Assembly: GCA_016722945.1 (NCBI GenBank)
Contig: JAEQMT010000036.1
Coordinates: forward strand, 1-61,228
DNA length: 61,228 nucleotides
Direction of reading: 5' to 3'
Origin: Desulfofustis sp. PB-SRB1
GTDB lineage: Bacteria; Desulfobacterota; Desulfobulbia; Desulfobulbales; Desulfocapsaceae
Shown: positions 6,701 to 14,810 of the stretch, piece by piece
Position numbering within the stretch: position 1 is the stretch's first letter
Layout: each line of letters starts with the position of its first letter
Program-made: the position numbers and the translations under genes
The notes under the pieces: model-generated
What the model saw: only the letters and a program-made list of their open reading frames with translations
Database searches by the model: none
What the model was told of the DNA's origin: nothing

Positions 6701-8050
6701 TCAACCCTGTGCGTTGCGGCCCTGAATCAATCGTTTGCGCAGAGAACCGGAGATTTTATCCATGGCGATGACCAGAAACAGGGTGAGCAGGATCAGATAG
6801 AGGGTGTTCTCCCAGTCCCTCGATGTCCTGATGGTCTCAACCAGCATCAAGCCGATACCGCCGGCGCCCAGCGCGCCGATGACGGTGGCTGAGCGAATAT
6901 TTGATTCCAGATAGTACAGGGTCTGAGAGATGAAAATCGGCAAGATCTGCGGGATCACCCCAAAGCGGTACACCTGGACCTTGGAGGCGCCGGTGGACTG
7001 AACCCCGTCCACCTGCTTTTCATCGGTGTTCTCCAGGGCCTCGGAAAAGAGTTTGCCCAACTCCCCGGTGTCGGTAAAGGCAATGGCCAGGGTACCGGTG
7101 AGCGGGCCGAGACCGAAGGCGCGGATAAATATCAGTGACCAGACGAGCATATCGATGCCGCGCAACAGATCAAAGAGACGGCGGACAAAAAAACGGACAA
7201 TGTTAGAGGGCGAGAAGTTTTGGGCCGCAAAAAAGGCCAGCGGCAATGCCACAAAGGCTGCCGTGACCGTGCCGAGAACCGCCATCAGCAGGGTCTCCAG
7301 AAGTGCTACAAAGACGTTGCCATGCTGCCAGTCGGGGTTTTCCCAGAAGGTGTCGAATACCAGCCGCCAGTTGGCCATCTCCGGATCGAGACGTTGATCA
7401 TTGAAGATCAATGAGACAACCTCCATGAAGCTGTAGGTTGAAAGCGGTGAGTTGAAGGGAAAGAAGAAATTCTCCCAGCCGGTGAAGTAGCGGTGAACTT
7501 CAATCTTCGCCCGTGACATCTGCACCCGTTTTCTCAGATCGGGCCGGGCGTCGAACTTGCTCGGCACCGCCCGCAGCCAGTCCGGCGGCGCTTTGCCCTC
7601 GGGAAGTATGGTCTCGATCCGGTTATCGATGATGGAGGCGGTGATGGTGCCGTAATCAGGAACATACATTTCGATGGCGTTGTCGAAGATCACCACCTCG
7701 TAGCCGTCACCTAATATGACCCGGGTGGAATCATCACCTGTCTCAACCCACGACGGCGGCGTCTCGTAAGTGGCGGTGCGTTCGCCTTCAATGGCCACTT
7801 TGGTTTCGCCGGTCCGCATGGACTTGGTGACGTGTACCTTGTGGGCGACCGCATCGTTGGCCAGCAGCACCGCTCGTTCCGGTTTGGCGCTGTCAATCAG
7901 CCCGTTCATGTCAAAGGCGACCCAGGTGTAGCTCAGATAGGCCAGCACCGCCAGCAGCACTATACCGGAGCGCAGGGTGCGGGCGCGCAGATTAGCAAAG
8001 ATTGTATCGGGCCCATCGATGATGACGGCCGCATCGGTGCCGGCACTCAT
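6701..8050 (-). CDS. phnE: Phosphonate-type ABC transporter permease with large periplasmic insert (PhnE2)
   Basis: A 449-aa permease. One N-terminal membrane segment (GIVLLAVLAYLSYTWVAF) is followed by about 170 non-membrane residues, probably periplasmic, then the conserved BPD_transp_1 core with about five membrane helices. The EAA cytoplasmic loop that docks on the ATPase is present (TGELGKLFSEALENTDEKQ, then GVQSTGAS). PhnE proteins are normally near 260-290 aa, so this is the long PhnE type that usually pairs with a shorter permease, as here. Its start overlaps the phnE1 stop in a TGATG arrangement, indicating translational coupling. Together with PhnC, PhnD and PhnE1 it should import phosphonate, phosphite or a related anion. 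Confidence 0.9.
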   Translation of the reverse strand: MSAGTDAAVIIDGPDTIFANLRARTLRSGIVLLAVLAYLSYTWVAFDMNGLIDSAKPERAVLLANDAVAHKVHVTKSMRTGETKVAIEGERTATYETPPSWVETGDDSTRVILGDGYEVVIFDNAIEMYVPDYGTITASIIDNRIETILPEGKAPPDWLRAVPSKFDARPDLRKRVQMSRAKIEVHRYFTGWENFFFPFNSPLSTYSFMEVVSLIFNDQRLDPEMANWRLVFDTFWENPDWQHGNVFVALLETLLMAVLGTVTAAFVALPLAFFAAQNFSPSNIVRFFVRRLFDLLRGIDMLVWSLIFIRAFGLGPLTGTLAIAFTDTGELGKLFSEALENTDEKQVDGVQSTGASKVQVYRFGVIPQILPIFISQTLYYLESNIRSATVIGALGAGGIGLMLVETIRTSRDWENTLYLILLTLFLVIAMDKISGSLRKRLIQGRNAQG

Positions 8051-8901
8051 CAGGTGTTTCCCCCGCTTTCCGCGACAATCAGTTTTGTCCTGAAATATGA
8101 TGAGCTTTGGTCGATAATAAAGATGGTGAAAATGAGCAAAAGAAACAGGGCGGCGGTCTCATCGCCGGCGCCTTGTCCCCAGCCGATGGTGCGTCGCAGT
8201 TCGGCACCGATCCCGCCGGCGCCGACGAAACCGAGAATGGCCGAAGCACGGACGTTGATCTCGAAGCGGAGCATGAAATAGCTCAGGTAATTGGGCAGCA
8301 CCTGCGGCAGAACGGCAAATTTCATGCGCTGGAACCAACTGGCTCCACAGGACTGCAATCCTTCAATGGCGTTGAGGTCGATATTTTCATTGACCTCCGA
8401 GAACTGTTTGCCAAGCGCTCCGGCGGTGTGGAAGGCAACGGCGATCATCGCCGGCACCGGGCTGGTGCCGAGCACGAAAATAAGAAAGAGGGCGAGGATC
8501 AGCTCAGGAAAGGCCCGCATGATGTCCATCATTCTTCTCGAAATCGGCACCAGGGGCGGCCAGACGCTTAAATTGTTGGCCCCGAGAAAGGCAAATATCA
8601 TCGCGAAGAGCCCGCCGAGCAAGGTGGCAACGGCGGCGATATTCAAGGTTTCGATCAGGGCGGGGAGAAATTTATACAGCAACAGGGGAAACTCGCTGCC
8701 CGATTGAAACGCTTCTCGCACGATTTCACCGGGGTATTCGAAAAACTTCTTCAGCCCATCGAGAAAATGGCCTGAATTCATGGCGTTGGCCTGTTTGTAA
8801 CCGGCCACGAGCAGTGCCGCACTGATCACGACAATCGCCAGAGAATAGAGGCGGCGACGCTTTTCGATCTCAACCGTCTGGTTGAGCAGAGAGTCCTTCA
8901 T
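8050..8901 (-). CDS. phnE: Phosphonate-type ABC transporter permease (PhnE1)
   Basis: About 283 aa from the ATG at 8901 (MKDSLLNQTVEIEKRR). A GTG or other start further upstream is unlikely because the sequence 8911-8944 forms a strong hairpin with a T tract. The protein has an N-terminal membrane helix and the BPD_transp_1 core with the EAA loop (AGALGKQFSEVNENIDLN, then EGLQSCGAS), closely paralleling the second permease. The two permeases probably form a heterodimeric channel. The stop overlaps the next start (TGATG). Because it lies just behind a terminator-like hairpin, its expression is probably lower than that of phnD. Confidence 0.9.
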   Translation of the reverse strand: MKDSLLNQTVEIEKRRRLYSLAIVVISAALLVAGYKQANAMNSGHFLDGLKKFFEYPGEIVREAFQSGSEFPLLLYKFLPALIETLNIAAVATLLGGLFAMIFAFLGANNLSVWPPLVPISRRMMDIMRAFPELILALFLIFVLGTSPVPAMIAVAFHTAGALGKQFSEVNENIDLNAIEGLQSCGASWFQRMKFAVLPQVLPNYLSYFMLRFEINVRASAILGFVGAGGIGAELRRTIGWGQGAGDETAALFLLLIFTIFIIDQSSSYFRTKLIVAESGGNT

Positions 8902-8910
8902 CGTTTGCTC

Positions 8911-8944
8911 AAAAAATACGGGCCGCGCTGTGAGCACGGCCCGT
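8911..8944 (-). terminator. Intercistronic hairpin plus T tract between phnD and phnE1 (attenuator)
   Basis: Read on the minus strand, ACGGGCCG (8944-8937) and CGGCCCGT (8925-8918) form a GC-rich stem with an 11-base loop, followed directly by ATTTTTT (8917-8911). This is the form of an intrinsic terminator. Placed after the binding-protein gene, it would let most transcripts end there and make PhnD more abundant than the permeases. The gene order and the T tract are seen directly; partial termination is inferred. Confidence 0.75.
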
Positions 8945-8961
8945 GGAGTGTGATCGGAGAG

Positions 8962-9870
8962 TTACTGGCTTTTGAGTTTGCGCGCTTCGACGATTACTTC
9001 GTAGTCTTCGTGCGAGATCGGGGCGATTGCCTTGATCTTGCCGGCCATGAAACCGTAAGCACATTCCGGGTCGGTGGAGGGCAGCGCCGCCATCATGCCG
9101 GTCATCTTCAACATGACGTCAACCGGCAGATCCTTGCGTAAGACGATGGGACCTTCCGGGATGACCTTGGATCGCCAGATTTCGGTAAGCTGGGTCATAT
9201 CCACCAGCCCGGCGTCCACCGCTTTGCGAAAGGCGCCGCTGTTAAAACCGTCTTCCCAGTCTCCCAGGCCGTCCGCCCAGCTGACGCCGGCATCGATATC
9301 GCCATTGGAAACGGCGATAATGGTCTGCTCATGACCACCGGTGAAAATAACATCTTCGAAATACTCACCGGGCTCCATGCTGTAGCCTTTGGCGGGAATC
9401 TCGATGGAGGGAATCAGGTATCCCGACGTGGAGTTGGGGTCGCCGAATGCGAAGACCTTGCCTTTCATCTCTTCGAGGCTGGTAATTCCGGTGTCTTTTC
9501 GGGTGAAACCGATTGAGTAATAGCCGAAGGACCCGTCGTCGTTGATCTTGGTGAGAACCGGGACAACCGCGTCAGGGTTGGTGAGATACACCTTGGAATA
9601 GCCGGAAGCCCCCAGCCATGCCATATCCAGGTTGCCACCCAGGAGCCCTTCGATGACGCCGTTATAGTCGGCAGGGGCGAACAGCTTGGTCGGTACTCCC
9701 AGGATTGCCTCGGTTTTTTCCCGCAGACACTCGTTGCTGCGCAGCCGGTCCGAGGCATTTTCGCCACCGAGAATACCGATGCGAAATTCAGTGAAACCCT
9801 CGGCACCCTGACTGCTTCCCGCCCACACCATACCGGCTAGGGCGATAAATGCTAATGTTCTGAGTTTCAT
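8962..9870 (-). CDS. phnD: Phosphonate-type ABC transporter periplasmic binding protein
   Basis: A 302-aa protein with a Sec signal peptide (MKLRTLAFIALAGMVWAG, cleavage near SSQGAE). The mature part matches PhnD/PtxB-type binding proteins: FRIGILGGENASDRLR at the N-terminus, LAPADYNGVIEGLLGG-type region and LDMAWLGASGYSKVY, then FAFGDPNSTSGYLIPS and IDAGVSWADG. The Ser/Thr-rich FGDPNSTSGYL loop is the conserved anion-contact region of the family. It is the second gene of the operon, 46 bases after phnC. Whether the ligand is 2-aminoethylphosphonate, methylphosphonate or phosphite cannot be read from the sequence. Confidence 0.92.
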   Translation of the reverse strand: MKLRTLAFIALAGMVWAGSSQGAEGFTEFRIGILGGENASDRLRSNECLREKTEAILGVPTKLFAPADYNGVIEGLLGGNLDMAWLGASGYSKVYLTNPDAVVPVLTKINDDGSFGYYSIGFTRKDTGITSLEEMKGKVFAFGDPNSTSGYLIPSIEIPAKGYSMEPGEYFEDVIFTGGHEQTIIAVSNGDIDAGVSWADGLGDWEDGFNSGAFRKAVDAGLVDMTQLTEIWRSKVIPEGPIVLRKDLPVDVMLKMTGMMAALPSTDPECAYGFMAGKIKAIAPISHEDYEVIVEARKLKSQ

Positions 9871-9916
9871 GACGTTCCTCTTCTGTTATTGGTGAATTGA
9901 GCCTGACTGAGACCAA

Positions 9917-10741
9917 TCAGGCGGTTGCAAATCCGTGGTTCTGATAAGACGTGGAGTGGTGCATCGACGCGGACTCGAGGCTGGTGGAGGTCATCGATTC
10001 ATCGATTTCCTGTTCGGCGCCGTAGATGTCGCGCACCACGTCGCGGCTAAGCTCGGTGGGGGGGCCGTCGAAGACCACCTTGCCCTGACGCATGCCCACT
10101 ACCCGGTCGCAATATGAGCGCGCCGTATCAAGGGTATGGAGGTTGCAGATCACCGGCAGTCCGTCACGTTCGTTTATCTCGCGCAGTGCCTGCATCACTA
10201 CCTGAGCGCTCATCGGGTCAAGGGAGGCGATGGGCTCGTCGGCGAGAATCATTTTCGGCTCCTGGGTCAGGGCGCGGGCAATGGCAACGCGCTGCTGCTG
10301 GCCACCGGAGAGATTGTCGGCACGCTTCAGGGCCTGCTCGGCAATACCAAGGCGGCTCAAGGCATTAAACGCCTGATTAATCTCTTTTTTGCTGAAGATG
10401 CTGAAGATACTTTTGAGATTGCTATGACGATTGAGCCGACCCAGCATGACGTTGGTGATAACATCCAGGCGCGGCACCAGATTGAACTGTTGAAAAATCA
10501 TTGCGCAGTCGCGCTGCCAGGCCCGTTTTTCCGCACCTTCCAGTTTCAGGATGTCGCGGTCGTCAACGAGGATTTTTCCGCTGGTAGCGGGGGTAAGGCG
10601 ATTGATCATCCGTAGAAATGTCGATTTTCCCGCTCCCGAAGGGCCGATGATGCCAATCATCTGCGGTGTGGTGGTATTGAGGTCGACCTCGTCGACAGCC
10701 GTGACCCTGCCAAATTTCTTTGTTAATTTTTGAATGAGCAT
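9917..10741 (-). CDS. phnC: Phosphonate-type ABC transporter ATP-binding protein
   Basis: A 274-aa ATPase with all ABC motifs: Walker [10 protein letters not shown] (residues 33-41), Q-loop FQQF (83-86), signature LSGGQQQ (144-150) and Walker B MILADE (164-169), followed by the D-loop IASLDP. The PhnC-specific spacing between Walker A and the signature, including the [17 protein letters not shown] insert, is present. It is the first gene of the operon. The sequence before it (10742-10920) is free of genes and should contain the promoter, though no confident Pho box is visible. It energises import through PhnE1/PhnE2. Confidence 0.93.
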   Translation of the reverse strand: MLIQKLTKKFGRVTAVDEVDLNTTTPQMIGIIGPSGAGKSTFLRMINRLTPATSGKILVDDRDILKLEGAEKRAWQRDCAMIFQQFNLVPRLDVITNVMLGRLNRHSNLKSIFSIFSKKEINQAFNALSRLGIAEQALKRADNLSGGQQQRVAIARALTQEPKMILADEPIASLDPMSAQVVMQALREINERDGLPVICNLHTLDTARSYCDRVVGMRQGKVVFDGPPTELSRDVVRDIYGAEQEIDESMTSTSLESASMHHSTSYQNHGFATA

Positions 10742-10921
10742 TGCCGGGGCGCCCCTGTCTGGATTGGTTTGAGGGTAATTATGCTTTGGATCCTACTGCC
10801 ACGTTTTGAAAAGAGGGGGTACAGATGGCGGTATGGCCCGCCAGTGATGGTGAGAATAGCTCTGGATTGTTTTTATCCGGTTAAGATTGCTTTAGAGTTG
10901 GATTTATAAAAGGTTATGCAA

Positions 10922-11097
10922 CAATTGTGATCCTCTTGTAAAAACCTTGCATTTGCTCGCTAACGTCATTCCCGCCCTCGATAACAACACTCAAGGGCAG
11001 GCTGTAGTGGGAATCCAGTAATTTCAAATGATTATGGATTTCGATTCAACTCCACAATGACCGTAATTGGTGTTTTTGCGACGCCATCAATTGTGAT
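10922..11097 (+). repeat. MITE-like intergenic repeat, copy A
   Basis: One of five related elements in this window (others at 17503, 17674, 20887 and 29619). It is flanked by a 10-base direct repeat, CAATTGTGAT, at 10922-10931 and 11088-11097. The ends are inverted repeats around TGAT...TGTAAAAACC and GTTTTTGCGACGCCATCA. The interior carries CATTCCCGCCCT and, further on, AGGGCAGG and GTGGGAATCC, which can pair as a nested hairpin. No protein is encoded. It looks like a non-autonomous transposable element. Confidence 0.8.
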
Positions 11098-11368
11098 GGG
11101 GACGTTTGAAACGGGTAATGCTCACGGTAGGCCTGAAGTGGAACCCACCGAATGGGAGTTGGCGGCATGAGCAGTGGGCGGCGGCACACTCGACGTGGCG
11201 GCCGCCGGGCCGACAGTGAAATGGTATGGGGCGAGGATGTCGTACAACCTGTCTTGCGTTTCTGCTCCGGGTATTTCCCGAGGAAACGGTAGGCAAGCGG
11301 TACGACACATTTTTGCTGATGGGGCGGCAATACCTGACGGATAAATGTTTTCTTGTGGGGCCTGGCGG
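11098..11368. other. Short intergenic region of unclear origin
   Basis: About 270 GC-rich bases between repeat copy A and the 472-aa gene. Overlapping open frames exist on the minus strand in all phases but none has a family match, a ribosome-binding site or a biased third-codon composition that I can defend. It may be a relic of a mobile element. Confidence 0.35.
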
Positions 11369-12787
11369 TTAGCGAGAACCGTTTTGCTGCCAGTGCCAGG
11401 AATTTTCGATCTGTTGGCGGAAAAACTGAATCATTGTGTTGCGGATGGTGTCGTGGTCAAGGAAATAGATTGAATGGGGGAAGAGCAGTTCGGCCACGCC
11501 TGAATCAAAGATCCGTTTCACCTCATATTCGTCATGGGCGACATCACGCATATACTTGTAGTTGACCCATGACCGGTTGGTGTGGAGGATGAATTCAACC
11601 CGCATGCCTCCTACTCGGGCAAAAAATTTCAGCATCGGCGTCTTGGCGCTGGAGCCTGACGTCGCCCCGTAGTGCATACCGCCGTTGAGGGTATCGGCGA
11701 TATCTTCGAGGATCATGAATGATCCCGCCTTGGTAGCACTCTGGGTAAGATGATTCTGAAATACCTTGATATCGGCTATTGAGTTGAGAACCGCCATCAG
11801 CCCCAGTTCATCATCCACCGCAACGGCCGGGTTTTTCTCATTTTTCCTCAGGAGCTTGAGGATTTTCGCGGCGGGCGGTTTTTTTCGGATGGAAACGTAG
11901 ATGGGCACCTCACGATCTCCCATCGAGAACCGGCGCCTTTTGAGCAGGGTCCGTTTCATTCCTTCCTCGAGGTTCAGGCTCGCCGCTTCGTGCCTGCTCA
12001 GCACCTGCAGATCGGTGCAGGAAAAATCCTCTCGGCGGTGGTGCGATAAGAGATAGACGATCTCATGTTCGCCGATCTTGAGTTTTTTGCTCCACACGTG
12101 CTGGTTGAGAAATTCGAGAAAATGGGCGAATTTAGTCTCGATGTCGGTTTCCCGCTCGCGCTGATCGATGGAGCCCGCCAAGTTCATGAGAATGAGCTTG
12201 CGCAACGCCTCGAACCGGGCCTTTTTGTGATAGTGATCATCAAAGACCATCAGCAGCAGATCCACCGGATCGGCGGTTATCTCCACCTCGTTGGTTATCT
12301 CCAGATGCGACGAGTAGGGTGCGAAGATCTTGTTCTGTAGCGATTTTATAACAGAATCGGCTGACCGGGCATAGTCGTTAACCCGGTACCGTACCTCCTC
12401 AGGGGTGCCGTCAATGCCGAACATATTGGCGAGCAGGCCGGTGGCCCGTTCACTGCACCGTCTGCGTTGCTGAGTGTCCTTTACCAAGGCGGCAATGTCC
12501 TGGAGCTTCTCAATATCGAGAAATTCCAGTATCTGGCTGCGCTGGACGCGAAACTTGGTGACATTGAGCGGGTCTTGCTTGAGGGTTTTCAGCCACCCTT
12601 TATTTTCCCGGCTGAACCGCGTGCCGATGTCAACCCGGTCGCGAGCCGCCAGCGGTCCGTTCTGATTCAGGGAGGTAAAAACGCTTCTTTGATCATAGGT
12701 GGGCATTGGGCGCTGTCGCTGCATGGTGATTGATTGAGGCGACATTGTAAACGAAGTGTCGCTAATTTGCACGATAGACTCGCGCAA
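11369..12787 (-). CDS. Hypothetical 472-aa protein, possible RelA/SpoT-like nucleotidyltransferase region
   Basis: No confident family. The first 300 residues are charged, helix-rich and without membrane segments. From about residue 295 the order of short motifs resembles the alarmone-synthetase (RelA_SpoT) fold: VSIRKKPPAAKILKLLRK recalls the R-x-K...K substrate-binding strand, DDELGLMAVLNSIADIKVF recalls D-x-x-G-x-R, and GGMHYGATSG then RVEFILHTNRSW recalls the GY-x-x-x-H and E-x-Q-x-R-T elements. Several signature residues are not conserved, so enzymatic activity cannot be assumed. The protein is probably cytoplasmic. It is transcribed divergently from kdnB with only 74 bases between the starts. 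The start at 12787 is not certain; MSPQSITM, about 14 codons in, is an alternative. Confidence 0.6.
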   Translation of the reverse strand: MRESIVQISDTSFTMSPQSITMQRQRPMPTYDQRSVFTSLNQNGPLAARDRVDIGTRFSRENKGWLKTLKQDPLNVTKFRVQRSQILEFLDIEKLQDIAALVKDTQQRRRCSERATGLLANMFGIDGTPEEVRYRVNDYARSADSVIKSLQNKIFAPYSSHLEITNEVEITADPVDLLLMVFDDHYHKKARFEALRKLILMNLAGSIDQRERETDIETKFAHFLEFLNQHVWSKKLKIGEHEIVYLLSHHRREDFSCTDLQVLSRHEAASLNLEEGMKRTLLKRRRFSMGDREVPIYVSIRKKPPAAKILKLLRKNEKNPAVAVDDELGLMAVLNSIADIKVFQNHLTQSATKAGSFMILEDIADTLNGGMHYGATSGSSAKTPMLKFFARVGGMRVEFILHTNRSWVNYKYMRDVAHDEYEVKRIFDSGVAELLFPHSIYFLDHDTIRNTMIQFFRQQIENSWHWQQNGSR

Positions 12788-12861
12788 GACGTTGTGATTT
12801 ATACTGAATTGAGGTATTGAGTGGGCTTTACCATTGTCCTCAACAAGAGAGGAAAAACTCC

Positions 12862-13923
12862 ATGTATAGAAACTTTGCCATTGTCCCGCGCATTATTTTC
12901 GGGCGCGGTTGTTTTAACCAACTGGACGATATCCTCGCCGACCGGCGTACCGGCGGCGCCATGGTATTTCTGGTGGATGACGTGTTCGAGAACACGGCGC
13001 TGATGAAGCGCGTACCGGCTGAGAAAGGCGACATCGTCATGCCGGTAAATGTCGATGAAGAGCCGAAGACTGCCTACATCGATGAGCTGGTTGCACGATT
13101 GCAGCAAGGCGGCGCCTCGACACCTGACGGGGTGATCGGCATCGGCGGCGGCTCCACCCTGGACATCGCCAAGGCGGTCTCGCTGCTGCTCACCAATCCG
13201 GGTTCGGCCACTGACTATCAGGGGTGGGATCTCATCAAATCACCGGGGGTTTACAAGGTGGGCATTCCCACCCTGGCCGGGACCGGCGCGGAGATATCGC
13301 GCACCACCGTACTGACCGGCCCGGAAAAGAAGCTCGGGATAAATTCCGACTATACGCTCTACAACCAGATCGTGCTCGACCCGGAACTGCTGGCAGGCGT
13401 TCCCAGGGATCAATGGTTTTACACGGGCATGGATTGCTATATCCACGATGTCGAATCACTCAACGGCACCTATATCAACGAATTCAGCCGGGCCTACGGG
13501 GAAAAATCGCTGGAGTTATGCCGCCAGGTGTTTCTCGAGGACCATGACGATAGCGATGACAAGTTGATGATGGCCTCCTACTTCGGCGGTATGTCCATCG
13601 CCTATTCGCAGGTTGGCGCCTGCCATGCCCTGTCCTACGGGCTCTCGTTCTTGCTCGGCATCCACCACGGGATCGGCTGCTGCATCGCCTTCCAGCAACT
13701 CGATGAATTCTACCACGATGGGGTGGCCGAGTTTAAAGAGATGATGGATCGCCATGGTATCACCCTGCCGACCGGGGTAACCGCTTCGCTCAGCGAGGCC
13801 GATATGGAAAAGATGATCAGTGTGGCTCTGGGGCTGGCGCCGCTCTGGGAAAATTGTCTGGGCCCAGACTGGCAGAGACTGATGAGCCGTAACCGGGTGC
13901 GCGAACTTTACGAACGGATGTAG
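12862..13923 (+). CDS. kdnB: Iron-containing alcohol dehydrogenase family, 3-deoxy-D-manno-octulosonate 8-oxidase (KdnB)
   Basis: A 353-aa protein; ATG 12862 is chosen because GAGAGG precedes it at a good distance and the next residues (MYRNFAIVPRIIFGRGCFNQ) match the KdnB N-terminus. The dinucleotide-like motif GIGGGSTLDIAKAVSLLL and the AGTGAE loop mark the metal-dependent (type III) alcohol dehydrogenase fold. The metal site is in GMDCYIHDVESLNGT and CHALSYGLSFLLGIHHG. Similarity to Shewanella KdnB, which oxidises C8 of Kdo before amination by KdnA to form 8-amino-Kdo of lipopolysaccharide, runs along the whole length as I remember that sequence. No aminotransferase (kdnA) is adjacent. The following racemase-family gene begins 3 bases after the stop. 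Confidence 0.85.
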   Translation: MYRNFAIVPRIIFGRGCFNQLDDILADRRTGGAMVFLVDDVFENTALMKRVPAEKGDIVMPVNVDEEPKTAYIDELVARLQQGGASTPDGVIGIGGGSTLDIAKAVSLLLTNPGSATDYQGWDLIKSPGVYKVGIPTLAGTGAEISRTTVLTGPEKKLGINSDYTLYNQIVLDPELLAGVPRDQWFYTGMDCYIHDVESLNGTYINEFSRAYGEKSLELCRQVFLEDHDDSDDKLMMASYFGGMSIAYSQVGACHALSYGLSFLLGIHHGIGCCIAFQQLDEFYHDGVAEFKEMMDRHGITLPTGVTASLSEADMEKMISVALGLAPLWENCLGPDWQRLMSRNRVRELYERM

Positions 13924-13925
13924 CA

Positions 13926-14636
13926 ATGAAGACCATCGGGCTCATCGGCGGGTTGAGCTGGGAGTCTACCGCCTCCTACTATCGGCTATTGAATCAGGGG
14001 GTCAAAAAACATCTGGGTGGCCTGCATTCCGCCAGGATTCTGCTGAACAGCCTCGATTTCGCCGAAATCGAACAGATGCAGGCAGCCGGTCTCTGGCATG
14101 AGGCGGCCATCGAATTGGGGCAGGCGGCGCTGCGGCTGGAGCGCATCGGCGCTGACTGTATTCTGATCTGCAGCAATACCATGCACAAGGTGGCGGACGA
14201 GGTGGAGTCACTGCTCAATGTACCGCTGCTTCATATCGCCGATGCTACCGGCGCCCCCATGCAGAAGAACGGCATCACCACGGCGGGATTGATCGGCACC
14301 CGGTTCACCATGGAAGAGGATTTCTACAGGGGCCGGCTGACCAGCCGTTTCAATTTGGATTGTATCGTACCTGAACCTGATGACCGTCAGATAATCGACC
14401 GGGTTATTTTTTCAGAGCTCTGCCGGGGCATTATCAAGGACGACTCGCGGGCGCGGTATCGCCGCATCGTCAACACGCTGGCCGACCGTGGCGCCGAGGC
14501 GGTCATTCTCGGCTGCACCGAGATCGGGCTGCTTATCACCGCCGCTGATTGCCAGGTTCCACTCTACGATACCACCGAGCTGCATGTGGAACAGGCCCTA
14601 CATTTTATGCTTCGCGATAAGCTCAGCACTCATTGA
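13926..14636 (+). CDS. Aspartate/glutamate racemase family protein
   Basis: A 236-aa protein of the Asp/Glu/hydantoin racemase superfamily. It begins KTIGLIGGLSWESTASYY, the YgeA/aspartate-racemase start. The two catalytic cysteines are visible in ICSNTMHK (about residue 82) and ILGCTEIGLL (about residue 193), so a cofactor-independent two-base racemase is expected. The substrate could be aspartate, glutamate or a broad range of amino acids. It starts 3 bases after kdnB and is almost certainly cotranscribed with it. A biochemical link between the two is not obvious; a role in envelope precursors is a guess. A strong hairpin follows about 80 bases after the stop. Confidence 0.87.
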   Translation: MKTIGLIGGLSWESTASYYRLLNQGVKKHLGGLHSARILLNSLDFAEIEQMQAAGLWHEAAIELGQAALRLERIGADCILICSNTMHKVADEVESLLNVPLLHIADATGAPMQKNGITTAGLIGTRFTMEEDFYRGRLTSRFNLDCIVPEPDDRQIIDRVIFSELCRGIIKDDSRARYRRIVNTLADRGAEAVILGCTEIGLLITAADCQVPLYDTTELHVEQALHFMLRDKLSTH

Positions 14637-14717
14637 TTTGGGTGGGATTGGTGTTGCGGGCTGCTCCACGCAATCAAAGACCTTCATAATTATTTCCTTG
14701 TCTGTTTCTTTGTGATC

Positions 14718-14747
14718 CTTTGTGCCGCCCTAAAAGGCGGCACAAAG
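14718..14747. terminator. Hairpin downstream of the racemase gene
   Basis: CTTTGTGCCGCC (14718-14729) pairs perfectly with GGCGGCACAAAG (14736-14747) around CTAAAA. The 12-bp GC-rich stem probably ends the kdnB-racemase transcript and may also serve the convergent gene at 14811-16553. The T tract is short, so efficiency is uncertain. Confidence 0.65.
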
Positions 14748-14810
14748 ATGTAAGGTAAGTAGGGTTATTAGATCAGGAACAAAGTGGCTTGCAGGGTGTC
14801 TGTGTAGTAT

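Noticed and set aside
11046-11330. Overlapping minus-strand frames between repeat A and the 472-aa gene
   Set aside because: Open in several phases at once, partly inside the repeat, with basic low-information sequences and no start signals.
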